From NCBI GenBank assembly GCA_963801505.1, contig CAWDEY010000011.1:1-64000 (forward strand): a DNA stretch of 64,000 bases. The letters run 5' to 3'. Of the stretch, positions 34,094-43,434 are shown piece after piece. This DNA comes from JAOUFP01 sp963801505 (GTDB lineage Bacteria; Nitrospirota; Thermodesulfovibrionia; Thermodesulfovibrionales; UBA6898). A program made the translations under genes and the position numbers. The notes beneath the pieces are model-generated. The model saw only the letters and a program-made list of their open reading frames with translations, was not told the origin of the DNA and did not search any database. Within the stretch, counting starts at the first letter, position 1, and each line of letters starts with the position of its first letter.

Positions 34094-35744
34094 AACTTAT
34101 TCCCAACCTCTCTGCCATTGCTTTATCGTCTATGCTCAAGCCATCAGACATGCCTATCGGGAGCTCTGTACTCCTTCCCATAGGAGCGAAGATCTTGCGC
34201 AGTTCCACATCAGCCGACTTGAAGACCTCCACAACGCGTTCTGCTACCTTGTCAGAGTCGAGTCTTCTGTAAAGCTTCGGGTCCTGTGTTGTGATGCCCC
34301 TTGGACAAAACCCGGTATTACATAGATTGCAGCGGTTGTATTCATCTCCAAAGCAGTCGGCCGCCGACTGCATGATATATTTGCCTATAGAAACAGCGGA
34401 GGCGCCAAGCATGATCAGTGCGGCCGCGTTTGCAGCCAGATTGCCTTTCTTGCCTATGCCTCCTGCAGCTATCAGCGGAAGCTCGTTTTGTTTTCCCTGT
34501 TGAACCAGGTCAAGGTAACATTCCCTGATATTGGATGCTATGGGGTGTCCCATCTTGTCCATGGACACATTGTAGGCAGCTCCTGTTCCGCCGTCCTCAC
34601 CGTCTATGGAAAGCCCCCCTGCATAGGGGTTCCTCGCAAGGTTGTTAAGTACTGCCCGGGCTGTTTTAGACCCCGATATCTTAGGATAGACCGGCACCCT
34701 GAAGCCCCAGGCCATGGACATGGACTGGATCATCTTGGCAACAGCCTCTTCAATTGAATACTTTGTCTGGTGCGTCGGCGGAGAAGCAAGGTCAATAAAC
34801 TGCGGCACACCCCTGATCTTCGAAATCAGCTTAAGCACCTTCTGGGCCATCAGCAACCCGCCGTCACCTGGTTTTGCGCCTTGTCCGTACTTGATCTCTA
34901 TGGCCGCAGGGTCTTCCACCATATGAGGCAGGGCGTGGATGATCTCGTCCCAGCCAAAGTACCCTGAGGCTATCTGTATGATGAAATATTTGAGGTATTT
35001 GGACCGCAGGAGCCTCGGCGGCATACCGCCTTCTCCTGAACACATGACCACAGGTAGCCCTTCTACCTCATTGAGATAGGCGACCCCCATTGCAAGGCCC
35101 TCCCACATCGGGGGGGAAAGAGCTCCGATAGACATGCTGCCGATCATTATAGGGTATATCTCCCTTACAGGAGGAATAAATTTGCCGCTGGTTTTGTCAA
35201 GGACCAGTTCACCGCTTACGTTTTTCAGTGGCAGTTCATCCGGAGGCAGTACTCTGCCCAGAAGGCTCCTGATACGGAACTCATGCCTTCCCGCGTCAAG
35301 CGCAGGGTCAGTGAGCATCGAGATCCTCGTAAACTTTATCCTGTCGAGCGTTGAGACTAAGGGGTCATTCCTGCGGCCGCCCCTCTTGTATCCGTCTCCG
35401 CCTTTGTTTTTGTAATGCAGGAACTTGTTTTGGGGGTTAAACTCAGGCTCTATAGCTTCGTTGGGGCAGACTAGTGTGCAGCTGCCGCAGCCGGTGCAGT
35501 ATCTGTCCATATTAACGACCTGCTCTACCACCTGGATTGTCTCCCTTGAGGCAGCAGGCTCAGGTATCGGCCCCTGTGAATGGACGCTTCTTTGCACCTT
35601 TACCGAAGGCACAATCGCCTTGACAGGGCAGACCGCAGTGCATTTGCCGCAGCGTTTGCACCGGTCGTCCCTCCAGCGGATGATGTAGGGAAACTCTCTT
35701 AAAGAAAGTTTATGATTATGGTCTAATCTTGAAGCTGGTTCCAT
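34083..35744 (-). CDS. gltB: Glutamate synthase FMN-binding subunit with N-terminal ferredoxin
   Basis: 553 residues. The N-terminus has two 4Fe-4S motifs (CKRCGKCTAVCP near residue 32; CTGCGSCTLVCP near residue 83). From about 135 onward it is the FMN-binding synthase barrel of GltB: MIGSMSIGALSPPMWEGLA, GQGAKPGDGGLLM, SIDGEDGGTGAAY and the 3Fe-4S site CNLCNTGFCPRGI. It converts 2-oxoglutarate plus ammonia (channelled from the amidotransferase) to glutamate. It overlaps both neighbours. In most bacteria these domains are one GltB chain; here they are split, as in archaea and some anaerobes. Confidence 0.94.
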   Translation of the reverse strand: MEPASRLDHNHKLSLREFPYIIRWRDDRCKRCGKCTAVCPVKAIVPSVKVQRSVHSQGPIPEPAASRETIQVVEQVVNMDRYCTGCGSCTLVCPNEAIEPEFNPQNKFLHYKNKGGDGYKRGGRRNDPLVSTLDRIKFTRISMLTDPALDAGRHEFRIRSLLGRVLPPDELPLKNVSGELVLDKTSGKFIPPVREIYPIMIGSMSIGALSPPMWEGLAMGVAYLNEVEGLPVVMCSGEGGMPPRLLRSKYLKYFIIQIASGYFGWDEIIHALPHMVEDPAAIEIKYGQGAKPGDGGLLMAQKVLKLISKIRGVPQFIDLASPPTHQTKYSIEEAVAKMIQSMSMAWGFRVPVYPKISGSKTARAVLNNLARNPYAGGLSIDGEDGGTGAAYNVSMDKMGHPIASNIRECYLDLVQQGKQNELPLIAAGGIGKKGNLAANAAALIMLGASAVSIGKYIMQSAADCFGDEYNRCNLCNTGFCPRGITTQDPKLYRRLDSDKVAERVVEVFKSADVELRKIFAPMGRSTELPIGMSDGLSIDDKAMAERLGISYAC

Positions 35745-36832
35745 ACTCTTATCTCCTTGGCTCCTGGTGAGACTATGACCATGTCATACTTCATAGGGAA
35801 AAAATCCATGGAACTGTCCCTCTCCGGGATCGCGCTGTCAACTCCGCAGGCCTCGGACATCAGCGCGTATTTGCCCTTCTTGCCGCCGACAACACCGGGT
35901 CTGAGTTTCTTGGAGTCCTGCAGCATAAAACAGGTGCCCTCAGGCGTAAAACCTATAACGCAGTTCGGCCCGTCTATGCAAAGCATCCTGAAGGATTTTT
36001 TCAGGAGCTTCAGCACTTCGCTGTCCCTTCTCCTGCTAATCTCCTGAGCATTCAGGGGAGTAATAATATCTTTATAGTATGTCAGCGGATAGCGGAGCTG
36101 TCTGACCAGGTAGTGGAGTATGTGAGTGAAGACCTCGCTGTCACTGTTATAGCCGACATAACCCGGCACACACCTGCTCATAAGATATTCCCGAATGGGA
36201 ACAAACGCGGTGTTTTCGCCGTTTGTCATCGTAGAGAAACCCTGTATGAAAAAAGGGTGGCAGGCGTAGAGGTTTATGGCATAATTGGTGTTCTGTCTTC
36301 CCTGTGCCAGAATTATCTTTGCCTTCAGCGATGAACTGTCAAGGCCGAAAAACTCACTGAGTTGGAGCGGGTCCCCGACCTCTTTTATTGTCAGAATGTC
36401 AGGATAGAACGAAAAAACAATTATCGATTCATCAGACTGCCCGAGTGCTCTCAGCTCCAGGCGCGTCTTTAACAGCAGGTCTTCCTTTTCATCGAGGGTC
36501 CTCTCCAGATATGATTCAGGATACTGATACACCTTAGCAAAATAAAAGTCCCTTTTCCTGATGCCGCGCACCTCTTTTATTGATGGCGACCATTCGTGCC
36601 TGACCTGAAAGCCGTGGGATTCCATGTATTTATCAACAATCTCAAGGCCGGGTTCCGAACATATACCTGAGAGGATTGGGAATTGCTTTAATCCCTCGAA
36701 CTCCCCGCCGAGGTCTTTCAGCATAATGCCCATGCCTGAGCCGTCATGACCTTCCTTCATGGTCTCAAGGGCCAGCACATTCTCCATAGGAGAAAAATAT
36801 TCTGACGACGTTATGGCTGCTAAACGGCACAT
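35723..36832 (-). CDS. Glutamate synthase class II glutamine amidotransferase subunit
   Basis: The start at 36832 is chosen because it places the catalytic Cys right after Met (MCRLAAITSS), as required for N-terminal-nucleophile amidotransferases; the longer frame to 36871 would block it. Other family features are HDGSGMGIML near residue 30 and YNSDSEVFTHILHYLVRQL near 240. It hydrolyses glutamine to ammonia for the FMN subunit. It is the first gene of a three-gene operon, preceded by an attenuator-like hairpin and a promoter. At 369 residues it is a complete stand-alone GltB domain 1. Confidence 0.9.
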   Translation of the reverse strand: MCRLAAITSSEYFSPMENVLALETMKEGHDGSGMGIMLKDLGGEFEGLKQFPILSGICSEPGLEIVDKYMESHGFQVRHEWSPSIKEVRGIRKRDFYFAKVYQYPESYLERTLDEKEDLLLKTRLELRALGQSDESIIVFSFYPDILTIKEVGDPLQLSEFFGLDSSSLKAKIILAQGRQNTNYAINLYACHPFFIQGFSTMTNGENTAFVPIREYLMSRCVPGYVGYNSDSEVFTHILHYLVRQLRYPLTYYKDIITPLNAQEISRRRDSEVLKLLKKSFRMLCIDGPNCVIGFTPEGTCFMLQDSKKLRPGVVGGKKGKYALMSEACGVDSAIPERDSSMDFFPMKYDMVIVSPGAKEIRVWNQLQD

Positions 36833-36869
36833 GTTAAATAATTGTATCCTAAAAATAAAATTTGATGTC

Positions 36870-36931
36870 AAAAAAACGCCTTCTAACCCGGAACATCGGC
36901 AAAAATCATGTTCCTGTTATTTAAGGCGTTT
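36870..36931 (-). terminator. Attenuator-like terminator in the glutamate synthase leader
   Basis: On the minus strand AAACGCCTT pairs with AAGGCGTTT. An inner stem (GGAACAT with ATGTTCC) is separated by a small internal loop, and seven Ts follow. It lies between the promoter (36962-36990) and the gltB1 start (36832). It would stop transcription before the operon unless prevented, which is the layout of an attenuator or riboswitch expression platform. Confidence 0.65.
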
Positions 36932-36956
36932 GACTTTGACGGCAAACGGTTACCAT
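36921..36956 (-). CDS. Possible 11-residue leader peptide
   Basis: ATG at 36956 encodes MVTVCRQSQTP and stops inside the left arm of the terminator hairpin. It holds two Gln codons separated by one Ser. It has no ribosome-binding site and lies almost at the predicted transcription start, so translation would have to be leaderless. It is speculative. Confidence 0.2.
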   Translation of the reverse strand: MVTVCRQSQTP

Positions 36957-36960
36957 CTGT

Positions 36961-36990
36961 ATGATAAAATTTATTTTTATTCAGTGTCAA
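36961..36990 (-). promoter_or_regulatory. Sigma70-type promoter of the glutamate synthase operon
   Basis: Minus-strand TTGACA (36985-36990) and TATCAT (36961-36966) are 18 bases apart; the overlapping TTATCA gives 17. It lies about 130 bases upstream of the amidotransferase gene. Confidence 0.6.
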
Positions 36991-37172
36991 TTAAATTGTC
37001 CTGATTTTTCTTTGATATCTGATTGCATGATAAAATCTGACGGTATTATTGATAAAACATGCTACATCACAAAAAAAGCAGCAATAACAGAGGTGACTTA
37101 TAAGTAAAATTGAAGATGCCCTGAGGCCCGGGACGGGACAAAGAGGAGAAGAGGCTATTAATTAACAAAAAA

Positions 37173-37247
37173 TGGTGGGCGATACTGGGATTGAACCAGT
37201 GACCCCTGCCGTGTGAAGGCAGTGCTCTCCCGCTGAGCTAATCGCCC
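37173..37247 (-). tRNA. tRNA-Val (anticodon CAC)
   Basis: Acceptor stem GGGCGAT/ATCGCCC, a D arm with AGCTCAGCGGGAGAGC, anticodon stem CTGCC/GGCAG around TTCACAC (anticodon CAC, reading GUG), a T arm with GGTTCAATCC, and an encoded CCA. It sits between the glutamate synthase promoter and the polysaccharide locus, a common boundary for such accessory clusters. Confidence 0.97.
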
Positions 37248-37295
37248 TTAAATGCCGTGATGCGTAATAAGAAAAACCACAAAAACACAATACAT

Positions 37296-38600
37296 CTATC
37301 TTCTTCCAACACAAAAATAATTAAAGCCGAGCCTTTTCATCTTCTCAGGATCGTAGATATTCCTGAGGTCGAAGAAGTTCGGTGTTTTCATCAGGGTTTT
37401 TATCTTTAAAAGCTCCAGATTTCTGAACTCGTTCCACTCAGTCAGAATTATGACAGCATCAGCGCCCTTTACGCAATCATATGGTCCTTTTGCATACTTT
37501 ATCTTAGCATGGAAAATAGTTTTTGCATCATCCATCGCAATCGGGTCAAAGGCCTTGATCCTGGCCTTCTCCTTCAATAGTTTTTCAATGATAGAGATCG
37601 AAGGCGCTTCCCTCATATCGTTAGTATTGGGCTTAAATGAAAGGCCCAGCACAGCGAATGTTCTGCCTTTGATGTCGCCCATCCCGTTTTTTATTTTATC
37701 TATCATGAGGTCCTTCTGTTTCTCATTGGCCTCGACAGCTGATTTAATAATTCCGAGGTCCATGTTATTGTCGGCAGCAATAGTCAGCAGCGCACGGGTG
37801 TCCTTCGGGAAACAAGACCCGCCATATCCAGGTCCGGGATGAAGAAATTTGGCCCCTATGCGATGGTCCAGCCCCATGCCCTTTGCTACCATGTGAACGT
37901 CGGCCCCCACCCTGTCACAAAGGTTCGAGAGCTCATTGATGAAAGATATCTTTACCGCAAGAAACGCGTTAGAGGCATATTTGATCAGCTCGGCAGTCTC
38001 GATATTTGTTATCACAAAGGGTGTCTCGATAAGATAAAGCGGCCTGTAGAGGTCCTTCATAATGGCCACAGCCTGCTGGCTCTTAGCCCCGATAACAACC
38101 CTGTTAGGCCTCATAAAGTCTTCTATTGCAGCCCCTTCGCGCAAAAATTCGGGGTTCGAGACGATATCAAAATCAACCTGCTCCTTCAATTTTTTCGAGA
38201 TGATCTTGGTCAGCCTTGCCCCCGTACCTACAGGCACAGTGCTCTTCGTGACTATGACCTTATATCCTTTGATATTTTCAGCAATCTCCTCCGCAACCGA
38301 TTCAACATATTGCATGTCAGCCGAACCGTCGCCGCGCGGCGGAGTGCCCACAGCGATAAAGATCACCAGAGAGGTATCGACAGCATCCTGTATTTTTGTC
38401 GAAAACCTGAGCCTGCCGTTTTTTATGTTCTTTTTGACAAGGGCCTCAAGTCCAGGCTCGTAGAAAGGGACCTCCCCTTTCTTCAGCGCTCTGATCTTCT
38501 TTTCGTCCTTGTCAATGCAGGTAGCATACACACCGAATTCCGCAAAGCATACCCCGGTCACCAACCCCACATATCCGGTACCGATTATTCCTATGTGCAC
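37296..38600 (-). CDS. ugd: UDP-glucose 6-dehydrogenase
   Basis: 434 residues. An N-terminal NAD fold (MHIGIIGTGYVGLVTGVCFA) is followed by VGTPPRGDGSADM, STVPVGTG and SNPEFLREGAAIEDF. The catalytic cysteine lies in GPGYGGSCFPKD near residue 260, and the C-terminal UDP-binding domain has LGLSFKPNTNDMREAPS. It oxidises UDP-glucose twice to UDP-glucuronate, an acidic sugar donor for exopolysaccharide. It is the first identified enzyme of the polysaccharide locus and is oriented leftwards like most of it. Confidence 0.97.
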   Translation of the reverse strand: MHIGIIGTGYVGLVTGVCFAEFGVYATCIDKDEKKIRALKKGEVPFYEPGLEALVKKNIKNGRLRFSTKIQDAVDTSLVIFIAVGTPPRGDGSADMQYVESVAEEIAENIKGYKVIVTKSTVPVGTGARLTKIISKKLKEQVDFDIVSNPEFLREGAAIEDFMRPNRVVIGAKSQQAVAIMKDLYRPLYLIETPFVITNIETAELIKYASNAFLAVKISFINELSNLCDRVGADVHMVAKGMGLDHRIGAKFLHPGPGYGGSCFPKDTRALLTIAADNNMDLGIIKSAVEANEKQKDLMIDKIKNGMGDIKGRTFAVLGLSFKPNTNDMREAPSISIIEKLLKEKARIKAFDPIAMDDAKTIFHAKIKYAKGPYDCVKGADAVIILTEWNEFRNLELLKIKTLMKTPNFFDLRNIYDPEKMKRLGFNYFCVGRR

Positions 38601-38727
38601 ATTTCCTCCTGAAATTCCTCCTCGTCAGTACGTGATATTATACAGAAAAAAAGATAATTATGGGTCATTGCTCATAGTTACGCATTACCCCGTGGGAAGA
38701 CCACTGGGAATGCAGCTCGCTATCTAT

Positions 38728-40434
38728 TTATTCCGGCAATCTTGCGATAAAATCTTCTATTACCAGATAATCCACTCTTGTTTTAAGAAAAGTATTAATT
38801 GCATCTTTTGGCGTGCACACTACCGGCTCCTGGACATTAAACGAGGTGTTCAAAATTAACGGGACACCGGTAATCTTATAAAATTCATTGATCAACCCCC
38901 AATAACGTGGATTGGTATCTTTAAATACCGCTTGAGGTCTGGCAGTCCTGTCGACATGTACTACAGCCGGTATCTTGTCCGCGTATTCTTTTTTGACCGG
39001 AAAAGTAAATATCATATAAGGCGAATTATGGTAATATTCGAAAATCTCATGGGCATGCTCAGAAAGGACCGAAGGCGCAAAGGGCCTGAAATTTTCCCGC
39101 TGCTTCACCTTTTCATTAATGACTTCCTGCATCTCACCTCTTCTTGGATCTGCAATGAGACTTCTGGAGCCCAGGGCCCTGGGTCCCCACTCCATTCTCC
39201 CCTGGAACCAACATACGAGTTTGCCATTTGCAAGTTCACCAGCAGTTCTCTTTAGCAGTACATCTTCGGGCAGTTTTTCATAAGGAATATTCATGTCCTT
39301 TAACGCCGTTTCGCACTCAGTCACACTAAATGACGGCCCCAGATAAGCGCTCTTCATTATGTACGACCTTTCACGTGCAGTATTTTTTATGTCCCCGTAT
39401 AAAGCAGCACCTAATGCGCTGCCTGAATCCCCTGCAGCAGGCTGTACGAATATTTCCTTAAAAGGGGTGTTTTTGAACAACTTCCCGTTGACAACACAAT
39501 TAAAGGCAACACCACCGGCCAGACAGAGTTTCTCTGCTTTTGTCTTTTCGTACAGATGATTGGCAATATGAAAGATGCTTTCTTCAATAATGATCTGCGC
39601 GCTGGCCGCAATATCAGCGTGCTGCCTGCCTACGGCTTCATCTTTTTTCCTCGGCTGCCCAAAGATATCGGTGGTTGTTTTGCGAAAAATCCCTTTCCGG
39701 GCAAGATGATAATCGATAAAATATGGATCGACTTCATATCTGCCTCCGGGAAGCAATTTTATGGCATGTTTTCTGAGGTGATCCGCATAAAGAGGTTCGC
39801 CGTATGCTGCAAGCCCCATGACCTTGTATTCATCTGACTGGATCTTGAATCCCAGGAAACCGGTTATAGCGGAATAGAACTGGCCGAGAGAGTGAGGGAG
39901 ACTGGTTGCCTGCAGTTTCTTAATGCTGTTCCCTTCCCCTAACCATGAGACTGTTGTCTCAGCTTCACCTGCCCCATCGATCGTAAGTATTGCTGCACGA
40001 TCAAAAGGAGCACAAAAAAAAGCAGAGGCTGCATGTGACAAATGATGATCAACAAATTCTATTTTGTATTTCCCTTTGCCGAAATGTTCCTCAAACAGCG
40101 ATCTTATCTTAAAAAGCTCAGCCCACTCTCCCTTCATCTGTCCCACACCTCTGCTTGCCTTTGCCATGAAAAGGGCAGGGGACTTTAAAACGCTCTTTAC
40201 AGCCTGCGTGATTCTTACTCTCAATACCCATGGTTTCCACGAGGCGCAAATAAGGTCCACATCACTGATTTTTATTCCGGCATAGGCAAGACAAAATGCA
40301 ATGGCATTTTTAGGAAAGCCCCTGGTATGCTTGACCCTTGTAAATCTTTCTTCTTCAGCAGCAGCAATGACTTTGCCGTCTATTACTATGGCAGCGGACG
40401 CATCATGCATGTTGTTTATGCCAAGGATGATCAT
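38728..40434 (-). CDS. Carbamoyltransferase (NodU/CmcH family)
   Basis: 568 residues. The N-terminal Kae1-like domain has ILGINNMHDASAAIVIDGKV, HHLSHAASAFF (metal-binding His pair) and GGVAFNCVVNGKL. The C-terminal YrdC-like domain has WGPRALGSRSLIADPR. The family transfers carbamoyl from carbamoyl phosphate, via an adenylate, to a sugar hydroxyl. In this locus it most likely carbamoylates a sugar of the exopolysaccharide. No frameshift is seen. The start at 40434 follows GCAGGAGC. Confidence 0.93.
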   Translation of the reverse strand: MIILGINNMHDASAAIVIDGKVIAAAEEERFTRVKHTRGFPKNAIAFCLAYAGIKISDVDLICASWKPWVLRVRITQAVKSVLKSPALFMAKASRGVGQMKGEWAELFKIRSLFEEHFGKGKYKIEFVDHHLSHAASAFFCAPFDRAAILTIDGAGEAETTVSWLGEGNSIKKLQATSLPHSLGQFYSAITGFLGFKIQSDEYKVMGLAAYGEPLYADHLRKHAIKLLPGGRYEVDPYFIDYHLARKGIFRKTTTDIFGQPRKKDEAVGRQHADIAASAQIIIEESIFHIANHLYEKTKAEKLCLAGGVAFNCVVNGKLFKNTPFKEIFVQPAAGDSGSALGAALYGDIKNTARERSYIMKSAYLGPSFSVTECETALKDMNIPYEKLPEDVLLKRTAGELANGKLVCWFQGRMEWGPRALGSRSLIADPRRGEMQEVINEKVKQRENFRPFAPSVLSEHAHEIFEYYHNSPYMIFTFPVKKEYADKIPAVVHVDRTARPQAVFKDTNPRYWGLINEFYKITGVPLILNTSFNVQEPVVCTPKDAINTFLKTRVDYLVIEDFIARLPE

Positions 40435-40606
40435 TTTAGCTCCTGCAAAATATTTTTTAACTGCACTGTATTGAAGAATAAAATTAGTTAACAGGCATTA
40501 AAGAACGAATTGTAATTATCAAATGCCGGAATAATAACAACACATTTTAACATTTTTAACGTATTTCATGGAAATGATATTGTAAGTTGGATGGTCTTAA
40601 CCAGAG

Positions 40607-40654
40607 GAGCTGCATTCCAAAAGCCACTGCTCGGCCAGACATGAAATGCAGCTC
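40607..40654. repeat. 10-bp inverted repeat downstream of the GH39-like gene
   Basis: GAGCTGCATT (40607-40616) pairs perfectly with AATGCAGCTC (40645-40654) across 28 bases. It lies just beyond the leftward gene's stop (40670) and could stabilise or end its mRNA. No T-run follows. Confidence 0.4.
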
Positions 40655-40669
40655 AATGTCTTTAGCAAG

Positions 40670-42524
40670 CTACTGCGATAATTCTATTAATATAACTGAA
40701 TAGGGCAGCATATTGATATTTTCCGTATAAGTCCCATTAGTAACAGTGCCCTGTTTTTCCTGCAACGACCCCTCCAGGGAGACTTCTTTGAGGTTGTTTA
40801 TTTGGTCTATATAATTGGACAGGGTATAGACTTTGCCGCTATTTATACGGTATATACCATGGTAGAAAAGATTATTGTAAAGTTGCTGGAGTTCCAGAAA
40901 TGCAGGTTTTTTCCCGTTACATTGACCTGGATTACTTTGACAATAAGATATAATATAGGCCGTGGTATCACAGGCAGGATCGTTAAAACAGGCCAAAAGA
41001 TTATCAGCAAATCCTTGAGTAAGCCCTGCAGAGACAATATAAGAGGTTGAAGCATTTCCCGCTTCAGTCCTGGCATTGGCAACAGCCTGGTCAATGTCCC
41101 CGTTAACACCGCAAACAGAGCGTGATCCAGGAGAGTTCTCTGTTGTTTTGTTGTAACGGCAGGGGTTTGAGTGGATAGCACTCGTGTCTCCGTCAATAAG
41201 GTATTTTCTGACAGTATAAGTTCCTGAGGCCAGGTTATTGATCCCGAGCGAAATCTGCTGTGACAAAGCAGTATTTGCCATTATAACGGAGGTCTTGACA
41301 GCGTCCTTAAAAGCCATGGCAGTAACAAGAGTTTGACTCCCGCCCAAAACCACATTCAGTCTCCGGTCCGGAAGCCTGTCGACTGCCTTGAAGGCGTTCC
41401 ACTTTGCCTTAATAACGCCGTCCAAAGAGAAAAACCCCACATGTGCCCAATCCCCGCCTAACCATCCGGGTTGGTCATAAGTTGAGGTAGCGGTGTGCCG
41501 ATAAATTCCGTTATCAGCAAATACCTGAAGCGCATAGACTGCATTTGCAGATCCCTTTTCAGTCGATTCGTCTTCATTGCTCGAGGAATATACCCATTCA
41601 CCGATCGTAAGAGGCAACGCGCTATTCAGGCCAGATTGGGTCAGCCAACTCCTTGTGTTACTCAACATTCTGATTAAAGTTAATTAAATCTGGAAAATGC
41701 CAGTCAATAAAATCCAGAGGGACGTTATTTGCTGAAACATATCCGATAAGTCCTCTTATAATGCTCTGGGTCTGAACAGGACATTGTCCGTCTGGCAACC
41801 CTGTAATCGCTGAAGGGCAATTAATGCTCTTTGTGCTAGACCAACCCCCGACGCCGGGACCTCCAACCTGAATGCCCGGATCAACACCCTTTATGGCCTC
41901 TACGGAATTTCTATACATTTCAAAATACTGATCTGCAGTCCCATAAAACATCCAGTTGGGCTCGTCCCAGATGATATAGTCAGCTGTTATGCCGTCCTGT
42001 TTTTGCGTTGTCACAAGCAATTGTAGCAGTGCTCGCCATTGAACATAATCTACGGGAGGTGAATATTGCCATTTCATCCAGCATCCATCACTAATGGAAG
42101 AAGGCAGACAATCGTTAAAAGGATAAAGGCTGAGCCATTTTGGGACCTGTATCAGAGAGATGACAATCTGGTAGCCGGCATTTTGATAATTTTTTATATT
42201 GGGATCAATAGTATTTCTGAGCCAATTTTGGAAGGTTGTATCAAAATCTGCAGGCTTTGGGCCCCCCCTGTCGTCCCAGCCGATTTCAAGGTTAAATCTC
42301 AAGAAAGGTTTCCGGCTGAGGTATGCTAACGGGGATATAAGAGGCGTATTATCATCGTTCAAAGCTCCCATAAGCCCTGATCGTAACACCCCTGGCACGG
42401 CACCTATATCCTGAGACGCATCAACAGTAATAGTAAAGGCGTCCGCCTGAGCTATGGTGAATCCGTCTCCTATTGCGAAGATTATTGCTAATAAACATAT
42501 TGAAATTATGATTTTCTGTATCAT
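40670..42524 (-). pseudogene. Secreted GH39-like glycoside hydrolase, one frameshift
   Basis: A signal peptide (MIQKIIISICLLAIIFAIGD) leads a (beta/alpha)8-type domain. The acid/base Glu is in WDEPNWMFYG, and VPLDFIDWH follows. The frame stops at 41658. The rest continues in the next frame from about 41668: SGLNSALPLTIGEWVYSSSN, whose Glu is the probable nucleophile, and a C-terminal beta domain ending near 40670. The intact paralog at 46721-48964 has the same order in one frame, so a single indel near 41660 explains the break. It is probably a polysaccharide-trimming enzyme for the locus; the family assignment is by pattern. Confidence 0.75.
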
Positions 42525-42659
42525 TTTTAATATTCATTCTGCAAAAATGGTTATTTATACTAACTCATTGTTTAATTATACAACAAATTGAGGAAACAAA
42601 ACTTGACCCATGTGGGGGAAGACGGCTTACTGAGAGATGATCTGGATTTTTGTTATTCT

Positions 42660-42820
42660 TTTATCCTGAAAACGGCAATTGCTCGCGCAAAGGCGCAAAG
42701 AAAAACAAAGACTTTGAAATGATAACGTAATCCACCATTACAGTGAGCCGGGTTTAACCCAAACTCCTTGATCTTCCTCAGTGCTCTCTGTGTACTCTGT
42801 GGTTAACTGCTTTATTTATT
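42660..42820. repeat. Interspersed CACAGAG-type intergenic repeat, copy 2
   Basis: The left end TATCCTGAAAACGGCAATT and right end CTCTGTGTACTCTGTGGTTAA match the other two copies. A short direct repeat (GCGCAAAGGCGCAAAG) follows the left end. It occupies most of the otherwise gene-free region 42525-42892. Confidence 0.6.
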
Positions 42821-42892
42821 AGTTGATTTTCTTCCTTATCTTCATCTGCTTCGCTCTAAAAATAGATATGACCTACCAAAAGTCCGGAAATA

Positions 42893-43189
42893 CTATGGCA
42901 ATAAGAAAATCTTGAATAGGACCCATATAAGTATGGTGAAAAAGATAACACCTAGGACCAAAAGGTGGGTCTCGAAAAAAACGATCCGTCCTCGTTTTGT
43001 CAGCTCCTGCTGTAGCCTTGGCACCAGATCCTTAGGTATCCAGTATCCTTTTAAAAAAACCTCTCCATTATTGTGTCTTTCATCCCGTTCCTTAAGGAAT
43101 TTATCCTTAAGGGAGAGACTGAATTCCTTCCTGTACGCCTGTATCCTGGATATCAGTTCCTCTTCATCTCTTCTTTTCTTCTTGCCCAT
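42893..43189 (-). CDS. Small membrane-anchored protein, 98 aa
   Basis: The start at 43189 (MGKKKRRDEEELISRIQAYR) is chosen because it lies one base after the previous stop (TAG, T, ATG). Residues 1-65 are charged and helical. Residues 72-95 form a C-terminal membrane segment (HLLVLGVIFFTILIWVLFKI). It is the third of a coupled series after wzz and an 80-aa membrane protein. It may assist or regulate the chain-length or export machinery. No family is recognised. Confidence 0.7.
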   Translation of the reverse strand: MGKKKRRDEEELISRIQAYRKEFSLSLKDKFLKERDERHNNGEVFLKGYWIPKDLVPRLQQELTKRGRIVFFETHLLVLGVIFFTILIWVLFKIFLLP

Positions 43190-43190
43190 A

Positions 43191-43433
43191 CTAAAACTCA
43201 ATGTGCAGAAGCCATACAAACAATATATAGTTAAAAATCATAGTGAAGACACCCACCCCGATTCCCAGGGAGAGTCCGCCGAGGAACCCTATATACCCGT
43301 TGTTCTTGTCAGTGAGCGTCGATTGAAACCTGACAACTCCCTCCTGCTGCTCCAGCCTGGAAAGGGACCTCGAAAGCTTATCAGTCTCGATTCTTTCTAT
43401 GATTTCTTTAATTTCGTCCCAGGAATGCGACAT
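43191..43433 (-). CDS. Small membrane protein, 80 aa, beside wzz
   Basis: The start lies one base upstream of the wzz-like stop. A soluble N-terminal 45 residues (SWDEIKEIIERIETDKLSRS) precede one or two membrane segments (YIGFLGGLSLGIGVGVFTMI, FNYILFVWLLHI) with Gly-rich packing. Its tight spacing with wzz and the 98-aa gene indicates one operon. Function unknown. Confidence 0.7.
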   Translation of the reverse strand: MSHSWDEIKEIIERIETDKLSRSLSRLEQQEGVVRFQSTLTDKNNGYIGFLGGLSLGIGVGVFTMIFNYILFVWLLHIEF

Positions 43434-43434
43434 A

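Noticed and set aside
37839..38612. Plus-strand frame of 257 aa antisense to UDP-glucose dehydrogenase
   Set aside because: Same reason: a well-identified gene lies on the other strand and this frame has no start signals.
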